A stretch of 64,000 bases of DNA from JANJTY01 sp038257155 (GCA_038257155.1 JBBSJP010000022.1:4867-68866); one strand, 5' to 3'. Positions 7,155-15,228 are shown, numbered from the stretch's first letter. Notes: generated from the letters alone by a model not told the origin. Translations and numbers: made by a program.

Positions 7155-9137
7155 ATGACCCATCGTGCGCGCGCCTGCGCTTTCGCCCATGCCGTGGGCC
7201 TGCTGATCTGCACCGGTGTCGTCACGGCTGGCGATGCAAGCAACCTCATCCAGGTCACTACCACCGCGGATGGGATCAACCATGGCGATGGCCTCTGCTC
7301 GCTGCGCGAAGCGGTGCGCAACGCTAGCCTCAATGTGCAGGGTAGCGCCGCGCAAGGCGAATGCGCCGCGGGCTCGGCCACGGTGCCCGATGTCATCCTG
7401 TTGGCCAGCGGTGCCACCTACAGCCTGACTGTGCCGGGCAATGGCGATGATCAGGGAGACCTGACGCTCTTCCAGGCGGTGCCAATCGATCTCGACCTGC
7501 GTATGGAGACGCAAGGCGCAGCACCTGCCACGATCGAGCAGACTGTCGTCGGTCAGCGGGTGATGCAGAATCAGGGCTTGACGCTGAAGATTGACAATCT
7601 GGTGCTGCGCGGCGGCGATGTTGGCAGCGTGGGCAACGGAGGTGGGTTGCTGAACGCAGGTGGCGCCGTAAGTCTCAGCCGCACTCGCCTGATTGACAAT
7701 CACGCGCTTGGCGGCGGCGCGATCCACAATTCCGGCACCCTGGAAATTTTCGACGGCGAATTGCTGCAGAACTCGGCCAACGGCAGCGACGGTGGAGCTG
7801 TCTTCAATGCGGCCGGCGGTAGCGTGCAGATTCGCAACACGCTGATCCGTGAGAACACCAGCTCGTTCGGTGCTGGCGCAATCCACCACGAAGGAGTCAG
7901 CCTGGAACTCCTGCAAGGCTGCGAGATCGAACTCAACGCCGCCCAGCTTGGCGACGGAGGAGCCATCCGCGTGCTGGGCGCGGCAGACCTGCTGGTCGAC
8001 GATGCGTTTTTCGACAGTAACCAGGCCACTGGAAGCGGCGGTGGCATTGCGTCGAGTTCGAGTGGCGATGTGGTGGTGAGTGATTCCAGCTTCCTGAATC
8101 ATTTCGGCGCCAGCGGCGGCGCGGTCAATTCCAGCGGCGCGTCGCTTCTGATCGAACGCAGCCGCTTCTCGAACAACAGTGCCAGCGGTCCCGGCGGCGC
8201 GATCCGTGCCTTGACCCTCGTGATGCGCCACACGCGGGTCGAGGACAACACGGCTTTCTCGGCCAGTGGCAGCGGCGGCGGCATTCAGATCGATGGATTC
8301 GCCTCGATCAGCAACAGTGTGGTCAAAGGCAATGGTGGATCGCATGGCGGGGGAATCCACGCCTCCGTCCTGCAACTGCAGGACAGCCTGCTGGAACTCA
8401 ATACCTCCTCCGGCAACGGTGGAGGTGTGTTCGTTCAGGAGCAGGCCGACCTGCTGCGGGTCCGAAGCCGCGCCAACCAGGCCAGTGCCGGCAGCGGCCT
8501 GTATCTGGCAAGCGGTGGCGCGCCGTCCAGCCTGGTTCGCCAGAGCCTGTTCGACGGCAACACGGCCAACGGTGATGGCGGGGGAATGTGGCTGGGCAGC
8601 ACGGCCAGCATCGGCAACACCACCGTTACGTTGAACGTTGCCAATGGCAATGGCGGCGGCCTGTATGTGGCGTCGGCAGGCAATGTTACAGCCGTCAACA
8701 TCAGCCTGGTCGAGAATCCCGATGGTCGCGACTTGCACAAGCTGGGCCAATTCAGCATGCAGAACAGCCTCATTAGCAGTGTCGGCCAGCCCAACTGCCT
8801 GGTTGGCGGCAGCAACCCGCAGATCGTCTCGCTAGGCAACAACCTTTCCGATGATGCTACCTGTACGGGACTTGGCCAGCCCGGCGACCAGACCAGCGTT
8901 GATCCACTGCTGCAGGGTTTCGCCGACAATGGCGGTGGCACCCTGACGTATGCGCCGGCGCTGGGAAGCCCGACGATCGATGCCGGCAACAACGCAGCCT
9001 GCGCGGAGTCTCCGGTCAACGGACTTGACCAGCGCGGTGCCCTGCGCCCGGCAGGCGTGGCCTGCGATATCGGTGCGCACGAGTTCGGTGCCGAGCCGCC
9101 TGCGCTGATCTTCCGCGATGGTTTCGAGCCGCTCTGA
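7155..9137 (+). CDS. secreted right-handed beta-helix protein C
   Basis: The third paralogue, 660 residues from the preferred ATG at 7155; the ATG at 7140 would add five residues. A signal peptide leads to C-S-L-R-E-A-V, then the same G-D-L-T-L-F-Q block seen in A and B, then repeats with GGA(I/V) and FxxN. The C-terminal domain holds D-Q-R-G-A-L-R-P, C-D-I-G-A-H-E and the tail IFRDGFE. It is more diverged from A and B than they are from each other. Its stop is 22 nt before the pseudouridine synthase start. No barrel or anchor is present, so it should be exported as a soluble or surface-associated protein. Confidence 0.8.
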   Translation: MTHRARACAFAHAVGLLICTGVVTAGDASNLIQVTTTADGINHGDGLCSLREAVRNASLNVQGSAAQGECAAGSATVPDVILLASGATYSLTVPGNGDDQGDLTLFQAVPIDLDLRMETQGAAPATIEQTVVGQRVMQNQGLTLKIDNLVLRGGDVGSVGNGGGLLNAGGAVSLSRTRLIDNHALGGGAIHNSGTLEIFDGELLQNSANGSDGGAVFNAAGGSVQIRNTLIRENTSSFGAGAIHHEGVSLELLQGCEIELNAAQLGDGGAIRVLGAADLLVDDAFFDSNQATGSGGGIASSSSGDVVVSDSSFLNHFGASGGAVNSSGASLLIERSRFSNNSASGPGGAIRALTLVMRHTRVEDNTAFSASGSGGGIQIDGFASISNSVVKGNGGSHGGGIHASVLQLQDSLLELNTSSGNGGGVFVQEQADLLRVRSRANQASAGSGLYLASGGAPSSLVRQSLFDGNTANGDGGGMWLGSTASIGNTTVTLNVANGNGGGLYVASAGNVTAVNISLVENPDGRDLHKLGQFSMQNSLISSVGQPNCLVGGSNPQIVSLGNNLSDDATCTGLGQPGDQTSVDPLLQGFADNGGGTLTYAPALGSPTIDAGNNAACAESPVNGLDQRGALRPAGVACDIGAHEFGAEPPALIFRDGFEPL

Positions 9138-9159
9138 CCGCTTGCCCGGTCGAGATCCG

Positions 9160-9945
9160 ATGCCTCCAGCCGCACGCTCTTCCAGCTCCGGGCACCAGCC
9201 ACGCCACGGCCTGGCGCGCGTGCTGAGCAAGCTTGGCCTGTGTTCGCGCAGCCAGGCCGAAGCCTGGGTACGCGAGGGCAGGGTGACGGTGAACGGCAAG
9301 TTGCAGCGCGATCCGGAACATCCGACGCGTCTGGCGCAAGACACCCTGCTGATTGACGGTTTGCCGCCGCAGTCGCCTGCGTCGCGCTACCTGATGCTCA
9401 ACAAGCCACGCGGCCTTGTCACCACGGCCAGCGATGAGCGCGGACGCGACACGGTCTATCGCTGTTTCGACGGCGCCGACCTTGGCTGGGTCGCTCCGGT
9501 GGGGCGCCTCGATCAGGCCAGTGAGGGTCTGCTGCTCTTCAGCAATGACCCGGCATGGGCCGCGCGGATCACTGAGCCGCAATCCGGTCCGGAAAAGACC
9601 TATCACGTGCAGATCGATGCGATCCCGGACGCCAATGATCTGCTTCGCCTGGCCGAGCCTTGTGTTGTGGATGGCGAAACACTGGGAGTGAGCTCGGTCG
9701 AACTGTTGCGCGCGGGTGAAAAGCGCGCCTGGCTGCAGGTGGTTCTGCATGAGGGACGCAATCGCCACATCCGACGACTGCTGGCCGCACACGGATTTTC
9801 GGTAGACCGTTTGGTGCGCGTGGCCATCGGACCATTGCTGCTTGGAAGTCTGGCCAAGGGCGCCTGGCGCGACCTCGATGCGCACGAGGTGGCTGCACTC
9901 GGCTCGACTCGGGTTGGGCTGGATTCCAGGCAACCCGCCGGTTGA
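9160..9945 (+). CDS. rRNA pseudouridine synthase, RsuA/RluE/RluF family
   Basis: A 261-residue enzyme that isomerises uridine to pseudouridine in rRNA. An S4 RNA-binding domain covers roughly residues 17-60, and the catalytic domain has G-R-L-D with the nucleophilic aspartate near residue 118, followed by S-E-G-L-L-L. The R-N-R-H-I-R-R stretch near the C-terminus is also typical. The ATG at 9160 is preferred; an alternative at 9118 would overlap the beta-helix C tail. The subgroup (RsuA, RluB, RluE or RluF) cannot be set from motifs alone. It is a housekeeping gene inside an accessory block. Confidence 0.85.
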   Translation: MPPAARSSSSGHQPRHGLARVLSKLGLCSRSQAEAWVREGRVTVNGKLQRDPEHPTRLAQDTLLIDGLPPQSPASRYLMLNKPRGLVTTASDERGRDTVYRCFDGADLGWVAPVGRLDQASEGLLLFSNDPAWAARITEPQSGPEKTYHVQIDAIPDANDLLRLAEPCVVDGETLGVSSVELLRAGEKRAWLQVVLHEGRNRHIRRLLAAHGFSVDRLVRVAIGPLLLGSLAKGAWRDLDAHEVAALGSTRVGLDSRQPAG

Positions 9946-9973
9946 ATCGAAGGAAAATATTTTTCGCAGGACA

Positions 9974-10003
9974 TGATCCCTGGCACTGCCGCTACGCGCA
10001 TGT
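9974..10003 (+). promoter_or_regulatory. shared promoter-like motif, site 3 (N-G repeat protein)
   Basis: TGATCCCTGG, 14 nt, then GCATGT, 49 nt before the ATG of the N-G repeat gene. Unlike sites 1 and 2, the sequence around this motif is not otherwise homologous to the beta-helix leaders. Conservation of both boxes and their spacing here is therefore independent evidence for function. Confidence 0.6.
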
Positions 10004-10052
10004 CTTTCTTCGAGGGGCAACAAGCCTCGCGACCCACCACTCGGAGAGACCA

Positions 10053-10511
10053 ATGAAATCCGCAACCCTTATGGCATTTGTTGCATTAGCCCTGGCCGCA
10101 ACCACCCATGTGCACGCACAGTTGACGTCCGAACAGCCGGCAACATCAGCCGCTGTCCTCCCGCTTCACGGTCTGCAGAGCAACGGCACGCGTCTGAATG
10201 GGATTCGCTTGAATGGTGTGCAACTGCAGGGTTTGAAGATGAACGGCATGCGCCTGAATGGCCCGGTGCTGCAGGGCGTCAACTTCAACGGCTTTCGCGT
10301 GAACGGCCTGAAATGGAATGGCAGGCTGTTCAATGGCCGCTTCTTGAACGGTTTGACGTTCAACGGGCTGACCTTCAACGGCAAGATGTTCAACGGCTTC
10401 AGGCTGAATGGCGTGGCCGCCAATGGCAGCCGCACTGAAGGCTCGGCAAACTCGGCCGATCGCCTCAGCTTCCACAGCGGCGCAGTCCGCGTGCGGCTGC
10501 CGCAGGGCTGA
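10053..10511 (+). CDS. secreted protein of tandem 5-residue N-G repeats
   Basis: A 152-residue protein with a signal peptide (through about H-A-Q at 21-23) and GGAGAGA 3 nt before the ATG. From residue 40 to 130 a glycine sits at every fifth position without exception, giving 19 units with consensus (F/L/M/V/W)-(N/Q)-G-x-x. This is register-compatible with a pentapeptide-repeat helix (L/F at i, N at i+1, G at i+2), but position i-2 is often bulky, unlike canonical A-(D/N)-L-x-x repeats. The open frame starts upstream at 9942, but that start would lie before the promoter motif. It is 6 nt from the ADYC-like gene, so the two are probably co-expressed. Function unknown. Confidence 0.75.
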   Translation: MKSATLMAFVALALAATTHVHAQLTSEQPATSAAVLPLHGLQSNGTRLNGIRLNGVQLQGLKMNGMRLNGPVLQGVNFNGFRVNGLKWNGRLFNGRFLNGLTFNGLTFNGKMFNGFRLNGVAANGSRTEGSANSADRLSFHSGAVRVRLPQG

Positions 10512-10517
10512 TCCAGG

Positions 10518-11318
10518 GTGATCGGGTCGGCCCTTGCCCTGCTGTTGGGTTTCGGGACAGCCGCCACGGAAGGCGGCGCCCCCGAGCTGCAGGTGCACGG
10601 CACCGAGCTGCACGTCGCGCTGGCGGATCGAACCCTCAGCGGCACTGAGCTTTCGGGCGCCGAGCTGGAGCTGGACGGATTCGGCAGTGTGCGCATCGAT
10701 CAGGTGGAGCACGAAGCCAGGCCTGGAGCTGACGGTGTCTGGCTGTACACCGCGCAGGTTCGTCCACCCGGTGGGGCGACATTCCAGCCGCTCTGCGAAC
10801 CGGACCCGGGTGGCGATACCCGCCTGGTGTTCTTCCAGGGCGAAGTCGACGGCCAGCAGCAGTACGTCGATGCGCCGCAGCGCTTCAGCCTGAGCTGCGT
10901 CAGCGGCGTGCAGGCCAAGTGCCTGCGCTGGGGCTACCAGCCCTGGCGTCAGGCACCGTTCGGAGGAATGTCGCTGGCACCGTACTTCGAGGCCTGCCTG
11001 CGACTGGCGCGTGCCGACCACTGTGGTGATGGCGTCACCGGCACGTCGGAGGGCAATCTGATCGATGTCTACGATCGCATCGGGGTGCAGGCACCGGAAG
11101 TCGATCCCGGCGAACTGGCCTTCGAGGCGGGATGGAACGAGGCTGGTGCGGTTTGTGCGCACCATCCGCGCATCGCCGACGGCCGCTCGTTGAAGGAACT
11201 GGCGCAGCAGTGTCCTGGTTTACGCGACGAGGACGTGGGACAAGAATGCAACGAGGCCTATGCCACGAAGCGCGGCGCCCTGCTGTTCAACCGTTCCCGG
11301 ATTCACCTCAGCCGCTGA
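10518..11318 (+). CDS. ADYC-domain-like secreted protein
   Basis: A 266-residue protein starting with GTG 6 nt after the N-G repeat gene, with a short hydrophobic signal sequence. The middle and C-terminal parts are rich in cysteine and tryptophan and include C-L-R-W-G-Y and A-R-A-D-H-C-G-D-G. The latter resembles the A-D-Y-C motif of the uncharacterised ADYC domain, with H replacing Y. Its 3' end overlaps the convergent sigma gene by 11 bp. It probably works with the N-G repeat protein outside the cytoplasm. The family assignment is from memory of the motif and needs a profile search. Confidence 0.6.
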   Translation: MIGSALALLLGFGTAATEGGAPELQVHGTELHVALADRTLSGTELSGAELELDGFGSVRIDQVEHEARPGADGVWLYTAQVRPPGGATFQPLCEPDPGGDTRLVFFQGEVDGQQQYVDAPQRFSLSCVSGVQAKCLRWGYQPWRQAPFGGMSLAPYFEACLRLARADHCGDGVTGTSEGNLIDVYDRIGVQAPEVDPGELAFEAGWNEAGAVCAHHPRIADGRSLKELAQQCPGLRDEDVGQECNEAYATKRGALLFNRSRIHLSR

Positions 11319-11868
11319 GGGCGGCCTGCAGGAACTCCCGCACGAAGCGGGTGTCGCGCTTTACCGTGGGCTCGGACACGCCAAGTGCCTCGGCGATCTC
11401 GGAGACCTCCAGCCCGACAAAAAACCGCAGTTCGGCGACCTGCAGTGCCCGCTCATCGACTTCCGCCAGCTTGAGCAGTGCCGCATCCAGTTGGACCAGT
11501 TCCTCGGCCTGGCTATCCACGAAAAGCAGGTTCGGATCCAGGTCATCAAGGTTCAACGCTCGTTGGCCCTGCCCGCGACACTCGGCCAGCCGGGAGCGCG
11601 CGTACTCAATGGCTACCTGGCGCATCGCACGCGCTGCGGCACCAAAGAAGTGCCTGCGGCTCTCAAAGCTGCCCTGACCCTGGGGAAACAACTTCAGGTA
11701 GGCCTCGTGCACCAGAGGGCCGGTGCTGAGGGTTTGATCATGCGGGCGCGAACCCAGTTCGCGACGCGCCAGGCGCTTCAGTTCCTCGTACACCACCATG
11801 AACAGGCGCGCCCGCTGTTCGGGGCTGTCGCCTGCAGCGGCAATGAGTTGGGTGACGTCACCGGGCAT
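11308..11868 (-). CDS. ECF sigma factor, TIGR02999 type
   Basis: A 186-residue sigma factor. The N-terminal Y-E-E-L-K-R-L-A-R and the L-V-H-E-A-Y-L-K-L stretch are characteristic of the TIGR02999 ECF group; region 4 has the E-I-A-E-A-L-G-V-S-E-P-T-V-K-R-D helix-turn-helix. Members of this group are often beside Ser/Thr kinases, but neither a kinase nor an anti-sigma gene is present here. It converges on the ADYC-like gene. I infer, without proof, that it reads the TGATCCCTGG-N14-GYATGT sites upstream of the secreted-protein genes. No such site precedes the sigma gene itself. Confidence 0.85.
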   Translation of the reverse strand: MPGDVTQLIAAAGDSPEQRARLFMVVYEELKRLARRELGSRPHDQTLSTGPLVHEAYLKLFPQGQGSFESRRHFFGAAARAMRQVAIEYARSRLAECRGQGQRALNLDDLDPNLLFVDSQAEELVQLDAALLKLAEVDERALQVAELRFFVGLEVSEIAEALGVSEPTVKRDTRFVREFLQAALSG

Positions 11869-12004
11869 GGTGCGAGTCTACGGTGCACCGCGGGCGTTCG
11901 GAAGCCGGGATATGCAGGTCGCGCGGCATGCTCGATTCAGGAAGCGCCAGTACCTTGTAGATCGCGACTGTCACTGCAAGGACGAATGATGGCTTGCGCA
12001 GCGC

Positions 12005-13201
12005 TCACCCCTGGATCACGCCAAGCTCTTTTCCAACCGTGATGAACGCATCGATCGCCCTGTCCAGTTGCTCGCGCGTGTGGGCTGCGCTCATCTGGGT
12101 GCGGATGCGGGCCTGTCCCTTGGGCACCACGGGAAAGAAAAAACCGATGGCGTAAATGCCTTCTTCCAGCAGACGCTGGGCGAAGCGCTGGGCGAGCGGG
12201 GCGTCGTACAGCATCACCGGGCAGATGGGATGATTGCCGGGCTTGAGGTCAAAGCCCGCGGCCGTCATCCGCTCGCGAAAGTGCCTGGTGTTCCAGGCCA
12301 GCTGCTCGCGCAGGGTGTCGGCGGAGGCGAGCATGTCAAACACCCTGCTTCCGGCGGCGACAACGTGCGGTGGCAATGAGTTGGAGAAGAGGTACGGGCG
12401 CGAGCGCTGGCGCAGCAGTTCGATCACTTCGCTGCGGCCGGTGGTGAAACCGCCCAGTGCACCGCCGAGGGCCTTGCCGAGGGTGCCGGTGACGATGTCG
12501 ATCCGCTCAAGCACCCCCTTCACTTCGGCGCTGCCGCGTCCGCTGGCACCAAGGAAGCCGGTGGCATGGCATTCGTCGATATGTACCAGGGCCTCGTACT
12601 TGGCTGCCAGACGCGTGATTTCATCCAGTGGCGCAATGAAGCCGTCCATTGAAAACACGCCGTCGGTGGTGATCATGATGGTCTGGGCCCCTTCGCTGCG
12701 CGCCTGCTGCAGCTGCTTCTCCAGGTCGGCCATGTCGCAGTTGGCATAGCGAAAACGTCTGGCCTTGCACAGGCGCACACCGTCGATGATCGAGGCATGA
12801 TTCAGGGCATCGGAAATGATCGCGTCGTTCTCGCCGAGCAGGGGCTCGAAAAGGCCGCCGTTGGCGTCGAAGCAGGCCGCATACAGGATGGTGTCCTGTT
12901 TGCCGAAGAACTCGGCGATCTTCGCTTCCAGCTCCTTGTGCAGGTCCTGCGTGCCGCAGATGAAGCGCACGCTGGCCATCCCAAACCCATGCGTATCGAG
13001 CGCATCCTTGGCGGCCTGGATCACTTCGGCGTTGTCGGCCAGGCCGAGGTAATTGTTGGCGCAGAAGTTCAGCACCCGACGGCCGTCGGCCATTTCGATC
13101 TCGGCCGACTGCGGGCTGACAATGATGCGCTCGGACTTGAACAGGCCCTGCTCGCGGATGGACTGGAGTTCGGCGGCGTAACGGGCGATGGCAGCAGACA
13201 T
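12005..13201 (-). CDS. kbl: glycine C-acetyltransferase (2-amino-3-ketobutyrate CoA ligase)
   Basis: A 398-residue, PLP-dependent alpha-oxoamine synthase-family enzyme that cleaves 2-amino-3-ketobutyrate with CoA to glycine and acetyl-CoA. The PLP lysine lies in T-L-G-K-A-L-G-G at about K243; H-I-D-E-C-H supplies the cofactor-contacting aspartate near 209. Length equals the family norm. It is the last gene of a leftward run that starts with tdh, which makes its substrate. The 96-bp gap from the upstream gene is larger than the other junctions in the run, so an internal promoter is possible. Confidence 0.95.
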   Translation of the reverse strand: MSAAIARYAAELQSIREQGLFKSERIIVSPQSAEIEMADGRRVLNFCANNYLGLADNAEVIQAAKDALDTHGFGMASVRFICGTQDLHKELEAKIAEFFGKQDTILYAACFDANGGLFEPLLGENDAIISDALNHASIIDGVRLCKARRFRYANCDMADLEKQLQQARSEGAQTIMITTDGVFSMDGFIAPLDEITRLAAKYEALVHIDECHATGFLGASGRGSAEVKGVLERIDIVTGTLGKALGGALGGFTTGRSEVIELLRQRSRPYLFSNSLPPHVVAAGSRVFDMLASADTLREQLAWNTRHFRERMTAAGFDLKPGNHPICPVMLYDAPLAQRFAQRLLEEGIYAIGFFFPVVPKGQARIRTQMSAAHTREQLDRAIDAFITVGKELGVIQG

Positions 13202-13297
13202 GATGAACGGCTTCGCGGAGAAGGGACGCCAGTTTACTGGGTCCCTGCCGCCCCGCAGAAGGTTTGCAGCCGCCGAGGCGGCCTTGCGGGCGCTGCC

Positions 13298-14872
13298 TTA
13301 CTCGATCAGGTACGCACGGCGGATGTTGACTCGAGCAATGTCATAGGTGGCAGATCCGCTTGGCAGCGAGACCTCAAGCCGCACGCTGTCGTTGCTCACC
13401 GCCTCGATCGTGCCGATGCGGCTGCGGCCATCGGCCATGTAAATGCGCACGACCCTGTTGATATTCGAGGCGAACTGTTCGAAGGCGAGTTCTCGCGAAA
13501 CCGCCGTGTTCGGCACGTCCTCAAGTGGCGTGATTCGCGGTGCACCATCAGTCTGCGGGGGCGTGACATCAGCGCCAGGGTCGATCGCGTCGACGACGCC
13601 CGTGGCCTCGGCGGTTTCGCTGGCCTTCGGCGCATCAAGTTCGAAAATGGAAGGGCCTCCTCGCTGCATCAGCGCCTTGAGCTTGGGGGCGAATGGCGCT
13701 TTGTCCGGCCCGTCGACTGCGACGCCCGGGTCGCTGGACCGCTCTCCTTGCGGCGCGGCGAGCTCGCTGTCCTGCGCCGGCTGCATGTCGATCTGTGTTG
13801 CTGCAACCGCCTCCAATCGCAGTGCTACCGGCGCGGTCTCGCCGCGCCGCAGACTGGCGTTGTAAAGCCGCAGGCGTTGACTGATCGATTCGTCCGATGG
13901 CGCGGCGACCGGCGCGGGTTCCGCCTGCAGAATCAACTCGCCTCCATCACGCGCGAAGCGTAAATAGGTCGCGCGCAGTTCAGCCGTGGCCTGCAGGCCC
14001 AATGCAGCCAGTTGTTCTTCGATCGCCTGCCAGTGGCCTTGCAGAAATACTGGCAGGTTGGAGGAATCACGCTCCGCGCAATACCGGTTGCGCGCCTGCA
14101 CGAAGCCCTCATCGCGCAGGCTGATGGTTTCCGTCTGCAGTCGGTTGGCGCGAGAATCATTCGAGAGATGATCTTCTGGCGAGGGGCTGACCAGACGCTG
14201 GACCTGCTCGAAGCGACTGACACCGGGTACGTGCAGCGACGCCAGACTGTGGACTTCGCCGGGCCCGGTAACCCGGTACTCCCACTGCCAACGCATCTCG
14301 CCCGGCGTCAAGCCCATGGCGCGCAGGTCTTCGCTGCGCCATCGATCACTGGCATTGCATCCTTCCGATTCGAACAAGGCTGCGCTGGCCCAGCCCACGT
14401 TGTCGAACGGCGATGGAAGCAGTCCATTGAAACCCAGCTCAAGCGCTTCGATTTCGATGCCCAGGCGACGTGCCGATGGCAGGCGGCGCAAGGCGGGAGC
14501 GCCACGCTGGATGTCATCCTCGTTCAACTCAGGAGCTGGCAGAAGCGGCGTCAACACCAGACGATTGGCTGACGATGACTGGTGCAGGGCTCGCAGGGTC
14601 CACAGCCAGCCCGGCGATAGCACCGTAATTTGACCAGTGCGGCTGGGCTCAAGCAGCTCGTGGCTTGGATGCATCACCAGGCTGCGCACGCCGAAGCGTC
14701 CGTCCAGGGTATAGAACGGCTTTCCGATCTGGACCTCCGCCAGCTGATCGATCGGTGCGAGCACTTCCGCGGCCACCAGCGCTATGCGATGCGACAGATA
14801 GAAATGCACCGCCGCGATGGACAGCAGTGGGCCGAGCAGCAGCAATGCAATCAGGCCCTTGCGAGACTTCAT
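13298..14872 (-). CDS. membrane-anchored protein with Sm-like C-terminal segment, function unknown
   Basis: A 524-residue protein that I do not recognise. A single hydrophobic helix at about residues 8-26 suggests an N-terminal anchor or uncleaved signal. The middle is mixed and without catalytic motifs, with an acidic, proline-rich linker at about 370-450. The last ~50 residues, with V-R-I-Y-M-A-D-G-R-S-R-I-G-T-I and a following strand pattern, resemble a small Sm/LSm-type beta-barrel, a structural guess. The ATG overlaps the yfgD-like stop (ATGA), so translation is coupled within the tdh-kbl run. Confidence 0.7.
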   Translation of the reverse strand: MKSRKGLIALLLLGPLLSIAAVHFYLSHRIALVAAEVLAPIDQLAEVQIGKPFYTLDGRFGVRSLVMHPSHELLEPSRTGQITVLSPGWLWTLRALHQSSSANRLVLTPLLPAPELNEDDIQRGAPALRRLPSARRLGIEIEALELGFNGLLPSPFDNVGWASAALFESEGCNASDRWRSEDLRAMGLTPGEMRWQWEYRVTGPGEVHSLASLHVPGVSRFEQVQRLVSPSPEDHLSNDSRANRLQTETISLRDEGFVQARNRYCAERDSSNLPVFLQGHWQAIEEQLAALGLQATAELRATYLRFARDGGELILQAEPAPVAAPSDESISQRLRLYNASLRRGETAPVALRLEAVAATQIDMQPAQDSELAAPQGERSSDPGVAVDGPDKAPFAPKLKALMQRGGPSIFELDAPKASETAEATGVVDAIDPGADVTPPQTDGAPRITPLEDVPNTAVSRELAFEQFASNINRVVRIYMADGRSRIGTIEAVSNDSVRLEVSLPSGSATYDIARVNIRRAYLIE

Positions 14873-15228
14873 CCGAGCAGCTCCAGCACGGCCTCAGGTG
14901 GGCGTCCGATCACGGCCCGATCGCCATGCAGCAGGATCGGACGTTGGATCAGCCGTGGATGACTGGCCATTGCGGCAATCAGGGCGGCATCCGAAACGCC
15001 GCGTTCGTCCAGACCCAGCTCGGCGTACTCGGGTTCTTCGCTGCGCAACATGGCCTTGATTGGCCCGTCCAGCGCGCCGGCAATGCGTTCGATATCGGCA
15101 TGGTGCGGCGGTTGCTTCAAGTACTCGACCACGATCGGCTCTATGCCGCGCTCGCGCAACAGGGCCAGCGCGGCGCGCGACTTCGAACAGCGTGGGTTGT
15201 GCCAGAGCACGTAGGATTGCACGGTCAT
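14869..15228 (-). CDS. ArsC/YfgD-family thioredoxin-fold reductase
   Basis: A 119-residue protein of the glutaredoxin-type arsenate reductase family. The catalytic motif H-N-P-R-C-S-K-S sits near the N-terminus, and R-P-I-L-L and I-G-R-P-P-E near the C-terminus are family signatures. The sequence C-S-K-S rather than C-G-T-S places it with YfgD-like members, for which true arsenate reduction is doubtful. The ATG at 15228 shares one base with the tdh stop (TGATG), so it is preferred over the upstream in-frame start inside tdh. There are no ars genes nearby. Confidence 0.8.
   Translation of the reverse strand: MTVQSYVLWHNPRCSKSRAALALLRERGIEPIVVEYLKQPPHHADIERIAGALDGPIKAMLRSEEPEYAELGLDERGVSDAALIAAMASHPRLIQRPILLHGDRAVIGRPPEAVLELLG

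Noticed and set aside
6957..8750. 597-residue open frame antisense to beta-helix gene C.
   Set aside because: Its composition mirrors the repetitive beta-helix sequence on the other strand, with no start signal or domain. The last ~40 residues, rich in C and H and outside gene C, looked gene-like but have no independent start, so I left them out.
14869..15228. True arsenate reductase call for the yfgD-like gene.
   Set aside because: The active site reads C-S-K-S rather than the C-G-T-S of confirmed ArsC, and no ars genes are nearby, so I kept the family-level name.
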